A stretch of DNA of 64,000 bases, from contig CATNEN010000007.1 of assembly GCA_950097015.1 (NCBI GenBank), positions 9,735,001 through 9,799,000 of the forward strand, in the 5' to 3' direction. The position numbers were made by a program, and so were the translations under genes. Origin of the DNA: Macrostomum hystrix (taxonomy: Eukaryota; Platyhelminthes; Macrostomidae). The number at the start of each line of letters is the position of its first letter. Positions within the stretch are counted from its first letter, which is position 1. The notes beneath the pieces were generated by a model. That model was not told the origin of the DNA. It ran no database searches and saw only the letters and a program-made list of their open reading frames with translations. This document shows, one piece after another, positions 41,901-53,352 of the stretch.

Positions 41901-44568
41901 CCGCCTTCATCTCAGCCTTCATCTCAGCCTTCATCTCCACTTTCATCTCCGCCTTCATCTCCGCCTTCATCTCCACTTTCATCTCCGCCTACATCTCAGC
42001 CTTTATCTTCATCTCCACCTCTCTACTCCTTTCTCTACTCCAGAAACTCTTACATTTTCCCGTCTTCTTCAGTTGTCCTTTTCTCCTAAATCTCCTTTTT
42101 TCCCTTCTTCAATCGGAGGTGTCTATTGTCCCTGTGTCTGCTACTCGTGCTTGCAGCCGCTCAGCCACGCTTGACTCGCCCGTGTGACGGTTGAGCCTCC
42201 GTCTCGCATGCGCGCCTGCCCCTTCCTGCCTCGTCTCGCTTCCCCTTTCCCCTGCCTCTGCACCAAAGAAATTCTGTTTTATTAGTGTGCTGTGCCACAG
42301 GCCGGAGTCTCGTGAACTCTTCCAGCTGCGGAATAATCTGCTTTTGGCTTTGTCTCCTTCCTTTTTGAGCTGCCCCCGCTTCTCTGCCGGCGAAACAAAC
42401 AGAAACTGAATGGATTTGCATTTTATGCTCGGCTTGACCTGCGTGTCAGTTGGTCAGCGTGTCCCGGTGTACTTTGTCCGCTTCTGAGTGACACAAGTGC
42501 CAACCGACTCGCTATAAGAGCTGTGCTGGAGTTTTACACTTTTATTTAGAGGATTCTCTGATTGCTCTTAAACCCTTTATTACTGACATCTAACTACTTA
42601 AAGTGCAGCTTCTTTCACAGTTGTAGAAAGTGCAGCTTCTTTCACAGTTGCAGAAAGTGCAGCTTCTTTCACAGTTGCAGAAAGTGCAGCTTCTTTCACA
42701 GCTGTAGAAAGTGCAGCTTCTTTCACAGCTGTAGAAAGTGCAGCTTCTTTCACAAATTTCAAAAGTGCAGCTTCTTTCACAGTTGCAGAAAGTGCAGCTT
42801 CTTTAACAGTTGCAGAAAGTGCAGCTTCTTTTACAGTTGCAGAAATGTCATTTGAACTTCCGTGTCCCTCAGGGTCTGATCGTGGACCAGACCATCGAGA
42901 AGGTATCGTTCTGCGCGCCAGACCGCAATCACGAAAAGGGCTTCGCCTACATCTGTCGGGACGGCGCCACGAGGCGCTGGATGTGTCACGGCTTCCTGGC
43001 TGTAAAGGAGTCGGTGAGTCTATCTAGATGTTTATAGTTTTACGAATACTTATAAGCGTCAGTAGTATGCTTGGCATTTTTCTTATATCCTATTTCCCAG
43101 GGCGAGCGGCTGTCCCACGCCGTCGGCTGCGCGTTCGCCATCTGCCTAGAGAAGAAGCAGGAGCGTGAAAAGGAGTCCGTGCAGGTGCAATTCAACGACA
43201 AGGGCACCAGCTTCGAGCGCATGGGCTCCTTCCGGCAAGCCACCCTGACCGAGAAGATGCTGGACCCGCAGTGCGCCATCCTGCCGCAGCCGGTGCCCGT
43301 CACGCAGCGGCCGGAGGCGCGGCTTGACACGGCCAGCGCTGTGCCCAGGCCGCAGGCCAATCCGCAGCTGTTCGAGCGGCAGGCCTCCCTGAGGCTGTTC
43401 CCCAAGCTGGGCCAGGGTGACAACAGCCCGTTCCGCTCCAAGAACTACCAGTCCATGCGGCTGCCTGGCGAGGCACCGAGGCCCGGAACACTGCCAGCCG
43501 GCTTCGGCGGCACCACCAATGGCCTAGGTAGGTGTAGGAGTGACCAGTTCCTCAGGTTTGAGTGACCAGTTCCTCAGGTTGGAGTGACCAGTTCCTCAGG
43601 TTGGAGTGACCAGTTCCTCAGGTTGGAGTGACCAGTTCCTCAGGTTGGAGTGACCAGTTCCTCAGGTTGGAGTGACCAGTTCCTCAGGTTGGAGTGACTG
43701 ACCAGTTCCTCAGGTTGGAGTGACTGACCAGTTCCTCAGGTTGGAGTGACTGACCAGTTCCTCAGGTTGGAGTGACTGACCAGTTCCTCAGGTTGGAGTG
43801 ACCAGTTCCTCAGGTTGGAGTGACTAGTTCCTCAGTTCTGTGTGACCAGATTCTCAGGTCGGATCGTGAGCTCAAAGCATCCATCTTTACCGATCTTCCA
43901 GGCTCTGCAATTCCTGAGGAGTCCGCCTCAGTGGAGCAGCTCCACGTCGCAGCTGCCGAAAGTCCCGCTGTTGGCCGGCCACAGCTGCAGCCGCAGCCAG
44001 CCCAGCAGCAGCAGCAGCAGCTCCGGGCTCTCAGCTCAGTGGTTGAGGAGCCGCTATCTTCGACTGCAGCCGTCTCGCCGCCAGCCGCTTCGGCCGCCGT
44101 CACCTCCTTTGGCGAGGGCCGCCCAAGCAATGGCAGCAACTTGTTCGCATCTCCGCTGCAGCAGCAGTCGCCTCCTCCTCCAGTTGTCGGGAAGTCCTAC
44201 AATCGTGAGTACTGATAAAACCTACTCTATTTTTCCGCTGTCTGACTGATCAGCGAGCTGACTCTCCCTCACTCGCCTCGGCTCACCTCCTGCCAGCATT
44301 CCTTGCCACTCCGCCTGAGGCCCAGCAGCCGATGCCCTGGCCGGCGGCGCAGCAGCCCGTCTCCACAGCCGCCCCGGCTTCAGCCGCCTCCGCCGCAGTC
44401 AGCAACTCTGCCTGGCGCCAATTCGACCAATCGGATCCGTTCGACGTCACGTGGGCTGACAGGGCCGCCAAGGCGCACCAGCCGAGCTGCACAAATCCCT
44501 TCCTGCCGGCTCAGCAGCAGCCGGGCTCCGGAAATGGCAGCGGCCGGGCCTTCCGGCTGGACATGTGA
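38928..44568 (+). CDS. numb: Numb, PTB-domain cell-fate determinant and endocytic adaptor
   Basis: Exons 38928-39071, 39547-39621, 39704-39781, 42873-43013, 43101-43527, 43902-44204 and 44297-44568 sum to 1440 nt (479 aa) in frame. The N terminus [17 protein letters not shown] is the basic membrane-association segment with the Ser that aPKC phosphorylates in Numb proteins. The PTB domain (about 38-172) includes [44 protein letters not shown] and [17 protein letters not shown], nearly identical to animal Numb. The C-terminal half is Pro/Gln-rich with DPF (about 436-438, alpha-adaptin type) and NPF (about 456-458, EH-domain type) motifs. Numb antagonises Notch through endocytosis and asymmetric division. 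Intron 3 is swollen to 3.1 kb by minisatellites. Exon 1 uses a weak donor (gtttga). Confidence 0.95.
39180..39492. repeat. 52-bp minisatellite in numb intron 1
   Basis: Six copies of a 52-bp unit containing GAAGAGTAATCTGAAGGATA and TGTACTTGACCTGAAGATTC, nearly identical except at both edges. Confidence 0.95.
40126..42012. repeat. 1.9-kb 12-bp minisatellite in numb intron 3
   Basis: The basic unit is TTCATCTCCGCC or TTCATCTCCACT, with frequent ttcgtctcc, ttcagctcc and ttatctcc variants. Blocks of about 300-500 bp recur with the same variant order (for example 40320-40700, 40620-41000 and 41350-41700), indicating higher-order duplication. The 12-bp period makes frames of 721 aa on + (RLHLHFHL) and 409 and 217 aa on - ([12 protein letters not shown]). 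Confidence 0.95.
42598..42848. repeat. 27-bp minisatellite in numb intron 3
   Basis: About nine copies of AAAGTGCAGCTTCTTTCACA plus gttgcag. The array ends 25 bp before the exon 4 acceptor at 42872. Confidence 0.95.
43537..43845. repeat. 22/26-bp minisatellite in numb intron 5
   Basis: About 13 copies of GAGTGACCAGTTCCTCAGGTTG, some with an extra gact. The first copy begins about 10 bp after the donor of exon 5. Confidence 0.93.
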
Positions 44569-44681
44569 TGCGCCTGCACTGCGCTTTATCTCCCGACCGG
44601 GCCCACTCGCTGACCCTGGCTATCTGCGATATAGAACACACCATTGCTACTGAACTTGTTTGTATTTTGTTATTGACTTAA

Positions 44682-44966
44682 CAGTGTGACACTGTGTACA
44701 ATGGGACTAGCAGTGTGACACTGTACAATGGGACTAGCAGTGTGACACTGTACAATGGGACTAGCAGTGTGACACTGTGTACAATGGGACTAGCAGTGTG
44801 ACACTGTGTACAATGGGACTAGCAGTGTGACACTGTACAATGGGACTAGCAGTGTGACACTGTGTACAATGGGACTAGCAGTGTGACACTGTGTACAATG
44901 GGACTAGCAGTGTGACACTGTGTACAATGGGACTAGCAGTGTGACACTGTGTACAATGGGACTAGC
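44682..44966. repeat. 27/29-bp minisatellite just 3' of numb
   Basis: Ten copies of GTGTGACACTGTGTACAATG plus ggactagca; the 27-bp variants lack one gt. It starts about 115 bp after the numb stop codon and may be in the 3' UTR. Confidence 0.93.
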
Positions 44967-45465
44967 AAGTAGGGGTTACGCGTCTCCTGAGGTTATACTT
45001 ACAAGTGGTCCTATGTTTGCCTAACGAGTGTTTCAAATGCCACGCCTAAGCATTGCTAGGTCAGATTATTGGCATAGTAATTGTGCCATGAGCGGCTCAA
45101 ACAAGCAATATTCACAATTCGAATTGTTAGTCAAAGCAACCTTTGCACTGCTGCACCAGACTGCAATCCCTCTGTGATAGGCCAGACTATGCCTCTGCAT
45201 GCACACTTGCTCTTTATCACATGCTTTCTTGTGTGTCCATGCGCTGCCGAACCCGAGTCCTCTGTCTGTCTGGTGTCTGCTCTCAGCATCCCATGCGTTC
45301 CTCTATCTTTGTTGTGTTGCAGCCATCATTCTCTGACATTTCTTTACCTTTGTATTCTAAGCTTTTGTTTTTTAGTGATTCGCTACTAGCTTGATTATAG
45401 CTTGCTTCAGTTCGATTAAAAACAGCACAGATTGCTGTGGGACCTGCTGCCGCAGGTGAGAGGCC
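44967..45465. other. intergenic, no gene recognised
   Basis: Nothing recognised; short plus-strand frames at 45081-45394 carry no domain. Confidence 0.3.
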
Positions 45466-46078
45466 GCCATCTCCCCACAGATCCTCAGGCTGGGAGCCGC
45501 CATCTCCCCACAGATCCTCAGGCTGGGAGCCGCCATCTCCCCACAGATCCTCAGGCTAAGTGCCGCCATCTCCCCACAGATCCTCAGGCTGGGAGCCGCC
45601 ATCTCCCCACAGATCCTCAGGCTGGGAGCCGCCATCTCCCCACAGATCCTCAGGCTGGGAGCCGCCATCTCCCCACAGATCCTCAGGCTGGGAGCCGCCA
45701 TCTCCCCACAGATCCTCAGGCTGGGTGCCGCCATCTCCCCACAGATCCTCAGGCTGGGAGCCGCCATCTCCCCACAGATCCTCAGGCTGGGAGCCGCCAT
45801 CTCCCCACAGATCCTCAGGCTGGGAGCCGCCATCTCCCCACAGATCCTCAGGCTGGGAGCCGCCATCTCCCCACAGATCCTCAGGCTGGGAGCCGCCATC
45901 TCCCCACAGATCCTCAGGCTGGGAGCCGCCATCTCCCCACAGATCCTCAGGCTGGGAGCCGCCATCTCCCCACAGATCCTCAAGCTAAGTGCCGCCATCT
46001 CCCCTCAGATCCTCAGGCTAGGTGCCGCCATCTCCCTTCAGATCCTCAGGCTGGGAGCCGCCATCTCCCCTCAGTCTG
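45466..46078. repeat. 33-bp minisatellite, about 19 copies
   Basis: Units of CCATCTCCCCACAGATCCTC plus aggctgggagccg. The multiple-of-three period keeps frames open on both strands (LPTDPQAGSRH on +, MAAPSLRICGE on -). It shares the core CAGATCCTCAG with the larger array at 46755-48672. Confidence 0.95.
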
Positions 46079-46754
46079 CAATGACGGAGTTCGCAGGCAT
46101 AAGAATTTCAATTATTACGCCGGCTGTCTGACTCACCATCTGTAAGGGTCTTGTGTCTCATCGTCTATTTTTTCTTATTATTGTCTATCTCGCCTGTGAG
46201 CAGTCTATTGTTGTGACACAGGCTTCTAATACCGATCGTAGCAGTCAGTTAAGCTTGCGCTTAATGCCGTGTCCGTTGTCTTAGCATCGTCAGCTCGGTT
46301 TTAATTGCATAAACTCAGTAATTTTTACTTTTTTTAGCGCGCATTCATTTTCCTCGACCACCGCAGTTTATGCTCGCCAGTGCTTTTCGTGTTTCTAGCC
46401 GACTTGTTCCCAACAGCTGCACTGATATCGCACTTTAGCGACTTTGAAGAATAAGACTAGCCTCGCTTATTCCCCAATCAACTCACCATTTTACCTGGCA
46501 CCAATTTTAGCACCAAACAGCTCACATTATTATTTTGTTGTCTTGTGGCCGCAGAAATAGAATTTTCTTGCTTGCGTTTTTTATTTTTAGCAAAGAAATG
46601 AATTGTTTCGCTTGTCAAACCACTTTCAGCTGCTACTACTATCAGTAGGCTTAGGCGCGCTCTGGCTGCCCACTCCACTGCGTGTATTTTACCTATTTTT
46701 TTCCCTTTGCTGCTGCCGCAGGCTACGCCTGCCTACATGAGTTTGTGGCGCCGA
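46079..46754. other. spacer between two related arrays, no gene recognised
   Basis: AT-leaning, nothing recognised. Confidence 0.35.
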
Positions 46755-48672
46755 TTCTGCATATCCTCAGCCTGTTTAGCTAGTCTCCCAGATCCTCAGC
46801 CTGTTTAGCTAGTCTCCCAGATCCTCAGCCTGTTTAGCTAGTCTCCCAGATCCTCAGCCTGTTTAGCTAGTCTCCCAGATCCTCAGCCTGTTTAGCTAGT
46901 CTCCCAGATCCTCAGACTGTTTAGCTAGTCTCCCAGATCCTCAGCCTGTTTAGCTAGTCTCCCAGATCCTCAGCCTGTTTAGCTAGTCTCCCAGATCCTC
47001 AGCCTGTTTAGCTAGTCTCCCAGATCCTCAGCCTGTTTAGCTAGTCTCCCAGATCCTCAGACTGTTTAGCTAGTCTCCCAGATCCTCAGCCTGTTTAGCT
47101 AGTCTCCCAGATCCTCAGCCTGTTTAGCTAGTCTCCCAGATCCTCAGCCTGTTTAGCTAGTCTCCCAGATCCTCAGCCTGTTTAGCTAGTCTCCCAGATC
47201 CTCAGACTGTTTAGCTAGTCTCCCAGATCCTCAGCCTGTTTAGCTAGTCTCCCAGATCCTCAGCCTGTTTAGCTAGTCTCCCAGATCCTCAGCCTGTTTA
47301 GCTAGTCTCCCAGATCCTCAGCCTGTTTAGCTAGTCTCCCAGATCCTCAGACTGTTTAGCTAGTCTCCCAGATCCTCAGCCTGTTTAGCTAGTCTCCCAG
47401 ATCCTCAGCCTGTTTAGCTAGTCTCCCAGATCCTCAGACTGTTTAGCTAGTCTCCCAGATCCTCAGCCTGTTTAGCTAGTCTCCCAGATCCTCAGCCTGT
47501 TTAGCTAGTCTCCCAGATCCTCAGCCTGTTTAGCTAGTCTCCCAGATCCTCAGACTGTTTAGCTAGTCTCCCAGATCCTCAGCCTGTTTAGCTAGTCTCC
47601 CAGATCCTCAGCCTGTTTAGCTAGTCTCCCAGATCCTCAGCCTGTTTAGCTAGTCTCCCAGATCCTCAGCCTGTTTAGCTAGTCTCCCAGATCCTCAGAC
47701 TGTTTAGCTAGTCTCCCAGATCCTCAGACTGTTTAGCTAGTCTCCCAGATCCTCAGACTGTTTAGCTAGTCTCCCAGATCCTCAGACTGTTTAGCTAGTC
47801 TCCCAGATCCTCAGACTGTTTAGCTAGTCTCCCAGATCCTCAGACTGTTTAGCTAGTCTCCCAGATCCTCAGACTGTTTAGCTAGTCTCCCAGATCCTCA
47901 GACTGTTTAGCTAGTCTCCCAGATCCTCAGCCTGTTTAGCTAGTCTCCCAGATCCTCAGCCTGTTTAGCTAGTCTCCCAGATCCTCAGACTGTTTAGCTA
48001 GTCTCCCAGATCCTCAGCCTGTTTAGCTAGTCTCCCAGATCCTCAGACTGTTTAGCTAGTCTCCCAGATCCTCAGACTGTTTAGCTAGTCTCCCAGATCC
48101 TCAGCCTGTTTAGCTAGTCTCCCAGATCCTCAGACTGTTTAGCTAGTCTCCCAGATCCTCAGACTGTTTAGCTAGTCTCCCAGATCCTCAGCCTGTTTAG
48201 CTAGTCTCCCAGATCCTCAGCCTGTTTAGCTAGTCTCCCAGATCCTCAGCCTGTTTAGCTAGTCTCCCAGATCCTCAGCCTGTTTAGCTAGTCTCCCAGA
48301 TCCTCAGACTGTTTAGCTAGTCTCCCAGATCCTCAGACTGTTTAGCTAGTCTCCCAGATCCTCAGCCTGTTTAGCTAGTCTCCCAGATCCTCAGCCTGTT
48401 TAGCTAGTCTCCCAGATCCTCAGACTGTTTAGCTAGTCTCCCAGATCCTCAGCCTGTTTAGCTAGTCTCCCAGATCCTCAGCCTGTTTAGCTAGTCTCCC
48501 AGATCCTCAGCCTGTTTAGCTAGTCTCCCAGATCCTCAGACTGTTTAGCTAGTCTCCCAGATCCTCAGACTGTTTAGCTAGTCTCCCAGATCCTCAGCCT
48601 GTTTAGCTAGTCTCCCAGATCCTCAGAGTGTTTAGCTAGTCTCCCAGATCCTCAGACTGTTTAGCTAGCCAC
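46755..48672. repeat. 29-bp minisatellite, about 66 copies (1.9 kb)
   Basis: Extremely homogeneous units of TTTAGCTAGTCTCCCAGATC plus ctcagcctg; the only common variant is cctg versus actg. The order of the two variants is non-random: runs of actg at 47695-47930, regular spacing earlier. A 29-bp period with in-frame TAG excludes coding. Confidence 0.98.
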
Positions 48673-49290
48673 CCAGATCCACACAGTGAATTCCTCATCA
48701 CAGAGTCGGCTGGATCCAGTGTGGGCCTCCTGTCTATTATAAAAATTTTATTACTGTTGTTATTATTTAGGCCTTGCCGTCGTGTCCTGCTTATTCAATT
48801 TGTCTAAATTATCACTTCATCTGTTGCTTCACTTTTTGCGAATGCAACAATTTTTTTTTTCGGCCCAGAAATAGACTATACTTTTCTCTCTACTATCATA
48901 GTAGCGTGCGCGGGTTTTCTAAATGAATAATTTTATTGAAGTTGCAATTTAGCGTGTGCCGTACGCGTCCCCCAATCTCTGTTTTGTTTTGTCCTCAGTG
49001 CAATCCAGCCTGTTTACTATTTGTTTAGGAGGGCCGCCCGCATAACTATTTGCTTGTTTATCAGATCTATAGAGGCCTGACCATAGAATATACACAAACG
49101 CTTATATTATTATTATTATTATTATTAACGCTCCGCTGCTGCCTAGCCGTTCTTTTCAGCGCAAGCGCACCAACATCTCTGACTGGCTTGCAGAGATTTC
49201 GCTTCTTTTCAAACTTGCCTTTCAAAGTTTCAAACTCTATTCAATTTTGGTGTAGGTTCCTCTGAAACCTACAGAGGAATCGTATCAGGG
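48673..49290. other. intergenic, no gene recognised
   Basis: Contains a poly-T (48849-48860) and an ATT microsatellite (about 49106-49127). That is the same type of tail as SINE family A, but no SINE head was found. Confidence 0.35.
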
Positions 49291-49892
49291 ATCCTTCCAG
49301 AACGTCGACATTCCTATGTGAATATTTCTCAGAATAGAATCGTCTCGGAAATCGTACCAAGGTGAAGGAAGAACACTCGGAAGATTTCTCAGAATGGAAT
49401 CGTCTCGGGAATCGTACCAAGGTGAAGGAAGAAGACTCGGAAGATTTCTCAGATCAGGATGGAATCGTCTCGGGAATCGTACCAATGTGAAGGAAGAAGA
49501 CTCGGAAGATTTCTCAGATCAGGATGGAATCGTCTCGGGAATCGTACCAATGTGAAGGAAGAACACTCGGAAGATTTCTCAGATCAGGATGGAATCGTCT
49601 CGGGAATCGTACTAAGGTAAAGGAAGAAGACTCGGAAGATTTCTCAGATCAGGATGGAATCGTCTCGGGAATCGTACCAATGTGAAGGAAGAACACTCGG
49701 AAGACTTCTCATAATGGAATCGTCTCGGGAATCTCACCAAGGCGAAGGAACAATGCTCGAAGATTTCTTGGAATGGAATCGTCTCGGGAATCGTACCAAG
49801 GCGAAGGAAGAACGCTCGGAAGATTTCTCAGAATGGAATCGTCTCGGAAATCGCGAAGGAAGAACACTCGAAAGATTTCTCAGAATAGAAAT
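49291..49892. repeat. imperfect minisatellite of about 60-66 bp, about 10 copies
   Basis: Units contain GGAATCGTCTCGGGAATCGT, accaaggtgaaggaagaa and ctcggaagatttctcag; some carry an extra atcagg. Variation in unit length and sequence suggests an older array. Confidence 0.9.
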
Positions 49893-50401
49893 CAAGTAGA
49901 AATCAAGGACTGCAAGGGTGCCAGTTGAATGTGAATGCACTCGGGAGAAATAACAGACACTTTGTGATGACCCTCCCTTGATGCAATTTTGCCCTGAAGC
50001 TTAATAGGGCAGAAAGGAAATTCGAGCCATCAGCGATTGCAGAGGAAATCGCAAAGAAATACAGTTCTCATTGGTGAGTGCCTCGAGTCAGTGTCGGAGC
50101 GCCGCGTCTGTCGGTGAAACGCGTACAGGTTTGGAAATAACTGCTGCAGCTGCTGTGTACGTAGATCGAACCGATTGATTGAAGAAATTTGTAAAACTCT
50201 TGCGCAGACGCTTCCTATACACAAAATCGATAGCTGAAATAGAATTCGAGTTGAAGATAAATGCGAGCCGAATTCCCAGGGCTTTGAATGCTTCCTGTAT
50301 CGCTGCTGGCGCATTTCAATGCCGCAGTCGACAGTCAATAAATTGAGAGGCGCTGCGGGTGTGAGTTGAGTTCTACGCACTGAATTGATCAGCTCAGCAA
50401 G

Positions 50402-51154
50402 GCGCAATTACACCAAGCCACACGCCATCCTCATCAATGATCACCTGTTCAAAGCAGTTGGCGCGGACGGCAAAATTCCCGAAGACCAGCTCAACATAAG
50501 AGGCTCGAGGAAAAAGTGCATGAATTGGCGAAGAAACTGAAGGAAACTATGGATGAGGTGATCAACCTGCTGGTGGAGCTGTTAGAGTCCGACAACCCGG
50601 AAGCTCGTAGGCTGTGCGGAGCGGGCCAGTTCAGGTTTGCCTAATCGTGCCACCCGTGCCCGGTGGGCACCTACTCCAACATGGGCAGCAAACTGTGCAT
50701 CAACTGCCTGTGGGCCCATAGCGGCTGCACCAAGTGCTCTCCCTGCGCTCAAGGCACATTCGGCGCCTCGAGTTGCGAGGTGTGCCCGATCGACACGATC
50801 AGCGCGAATCTCGGACGGACGTCTTGCACGAAATGTCCAATCGGAACTAATGCCGCTGCCAGCTCCTCCCAATGTTCCGGGCCCACTTGCGACATGAACT
50901 TCTCTGTGATAAGAGAGGAAAGTGCCAGCCCAGCCCGGACTCCGGCGCCAGCCGGGACGATTCCACCTGCTACCGTGAGTGCTGTTCTAATGCGGCGCCT
51001 CTACAATTAGCCTGAAATTCCAGCTGATGTACCCGTCGGGTACATCTATCTGCCAGTCGGGAAATGCTGGATCGACAAGGTCAACACCAAATCCTACAAC
51101 ATCGTCAGCTGCAACTTCAACGACGTGAGCGTTGTGAAGGTCTCGTGCTCGTAA
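50402..51154 (+). pseudogene. broken Cys-rich (GCC2/GCC3-like, ephrin-receptor-like) receptor or matrix gene
   Basis: An open stretch HAILINDHLFKAVGADG, then (shifted by one base) a helical segment EEKVHELAKKLKETMDEVIN, then CGAGQFRFA and an in-frame TAA at 50642-50644. After that come CHPCPVGTYSNMGSKLCINC, CSPCAQGTFGASSCEVCP and CTKCPIGTNAAASSSQC. The CxxCPxGTxS...CxxC rhythm is that of GCC2/GCC3 repeats of extracellular receptors. A donor (gtgagt, 50975) and a downstream frame (DVPVGYIYLPVGKCWIDKVN, ending SCS-stop at 51152-51154) have mismatched phases. Two frame breaks plus a stop indicate a pseudogene, or an unresolved sequence with indels. No signal peptide or upstream exon was identified. 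Confidence 0.5.
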
Positions 51155-51739
51155 AGTTTTTCGAAGTGAGCACTGGCGGTGGGGTCCCAGATCAAACTAA
51201 CATATCGGAGTGTCACACACAGCTGAAAAAATAAACTGATAAACTGTCGAGCTTGCCCTTTGTGGCAGCCAGTTTGTTGCACCTTTCACCTGCGGTTGGA
51301 TTCAAACAGTTCATAGTTGGGAACTTCTACGCGGAAATCTGTCCTCTACCCTTCTCCACTGCAAATCCCAGGATTGGCTAGTCATGGCTCCCCACCCCTT
51401 TCTCACGCAGCTTAAATGTCAAAAATGTAAGCCCAGAAGCTGAGCCGCAGAACCCGCTCAGCGCTGCCATCGGCATCGAATCAGGTGAGTGAGCTCGGTC
51501 TCTGGCACAAGAAATATTTAGCACTTGCGAAAATTGGTCATAATTATTAGCGCAGTCCATCAGTTCTCCCGGAGAGATCAAGAAATGCCTCTCGAGAAAC
51601 CAATTGTGAGATTAGCGCTGACAGCCGCTTTGAAGCATTGATGAACCAGGAACCCGCTCCGACCCACATATACTCTGTCAACCTGCACCTGAGCTTCTCA
51701 TCCTTGCGGGTCTTAAATGAGACTACCATTTATAACATT
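51155..51739. other. intergenic, no gene recognised
   Basis: Nothing recognised apart from short frames. Confidence 0.3.
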
Positions 51740-53352
51740 CAATCACCAGAATCAGTTAGAATCGGAGCAGGACAGTCGGGTTAGAATCGAAGCAAGTGAG
51801 TTGGGTTAGAATCGAAGCAGGAGAATCGGGTTAGAATCGAAGCAGGTCAGTCGGGTTAGAATCGAAGCAGGTGAGTCGGGTTAGAATCGAAGCAGGACAG
51901 TCGGATTAGAATCGAAGCAGGACAGTCGGGTTAGAATCGAAGCAGGACAGTCGGGTTAGAATCGAAGCAGGTGAGTCGGGTTAGAATCGAAGCAGGTGAG
52001 TCGGGTTAGAATCGAAGCAGGAGAGTCGGCTTAGAATCGAAGCAAGAGAACCGGGTTAGAATCGAAGCAGGAGAGTCGGATTAGAATCGAAGCAGGAGAG
52101 TTGGGTTAGAATCGAAGCAAGAGAACCGGGTTAGAATCGAAGCAGTTGAGTCGGGTTAGAATCGAAGCAGGTGAGTCGGGTTAGAATCGAAGCAGGAGAG
52201 TCGGCTTAGAATCGAAGCAAGAGAACCGGGTTAGAATCGAAGCAGGAGAGTCGGCTTAGAATCGAAGCAAGAGAACCGGGTTAGAATCGAAGCAGGAGAG
52301 TCGGATTAGAATCGAAGCAGGAGAGTTGGGTTAGAATCGAAGCAAGAGAACCGGGTTAGAATCGAAGCAGTTGAGTCGGGTTAGAATCGAAGCAGGTGAG
52401 TCGGGTTAGAATCGAAGCAGGAGAGTCGGCTTAGAATCGAAGCAAGAGAACCGGGTTAGAATCGAAGCAGGTGAGTCGGGTTAGAATTGAAGCAGGAGAG
52501 TCGGCTTAGAATCGAAGCAAGAGAACCGGGTTAGAATCGAAGCAGGACAGTCGGGTTAGAATCGAAGCAGGACAGTCTGGTTAGAATCCAAGCAGTTGAG
52601 TCGGGTTAGAATCGAAGCAGTTGAGTCGGGTTAGAATCCAAGCAGTTGAGTCTGGTTAGAATCCAAGCAGTTGAGTAGGGTTAGAATCGAAGCAGGTGAG
52701 TCTGGTTAGAATCCAAGCAGTTGAGTAGGGTTAGAATCCAAGCAGTTGAGTCTGGTTAGAATCCAAGCAGTTGAGTCTGGTTAGAATCCAAGCAGTTGAG
52801 TCGGGTTAGAATCGAAGCAGTTGAGTCGGGTTAGAATCCAAGCAGTTGAGTCTGGTTAGAATCCAAGCAGTTGAGTCGGGTTAGAATCGAAGCAGGTGAG
52901 TCGGGTTAGAATCGAAGCAGGAGAGTCGGCTTAGAATCGAAGCAAGAGAACCGGGTTAGAATCGAAGCAGGTGAGTCGGGTTAGAATCGAAGCAGGAGAG
53001 TCGGCTTAGAATCGAAGCAAGAGAACCGGGTTAGATTCGAAGCAGGTGAGTCGGGTTAGAATCGAAGCAGGAGAGTCGGCTTAGAATCGAAGCAAGAGAA
53101 CCGGGTTAGAATCGAAGCAGGACAGCCGGGTTAGAATCGAAGCAGGACAGTCGGGTTAGAATCGAAGCAGGACAGTCTGGTTAGAATCCAAGCAGGTGAG
53201 TCGGGTTAGAATCGAAGCAGGAGAATCGGGTTAGAATCGAAGCAGGACAGTCGGGTTAGAATCGAAGCAGGACAGTCGGGTTAGAATCGAAGTAGGACAG
53301 TCGGGTTAGAATCGAAGCAGGAGAATCGGGTTAGAATCGAAGCAGGAGAAGA
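51740..53352. repeat. 25-bp minisatellite, about 64 copies (1.6 kb)
   Basis: Units of GGGTTAGAATCGAAGCAGGA plus gagtc. Variants (gtgagtcgg, gagaaccgg, gacagtcgg, ttgagtctgg with atccaagc) occur in repeated block orders. For example a block of about seven units is duplicated near 52060-52200 and 52300-52440. Confidence 0.96.

Noticed and set aside
40009-42174. 721-aa plus-strand ORF and long minus-strand Met-Lys-Glu ORFs
   Set aside because: They are read-throughs of a 12-bp intronic array inside numb; no domain, no start context, and both strands are equally open.
45372-46145. Repetitive ORFs of about 208-237 aa on both strands
   Set aside because: Artefact of the 33-bp array; contrast with the neuropeptide gene, which has a signal peptide and processing sites.
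46755-48672. CRISPR-like repeat array
   Set aside because: No spacers: units are contiguous 29-bp tandem copies in a eukaryotic context.
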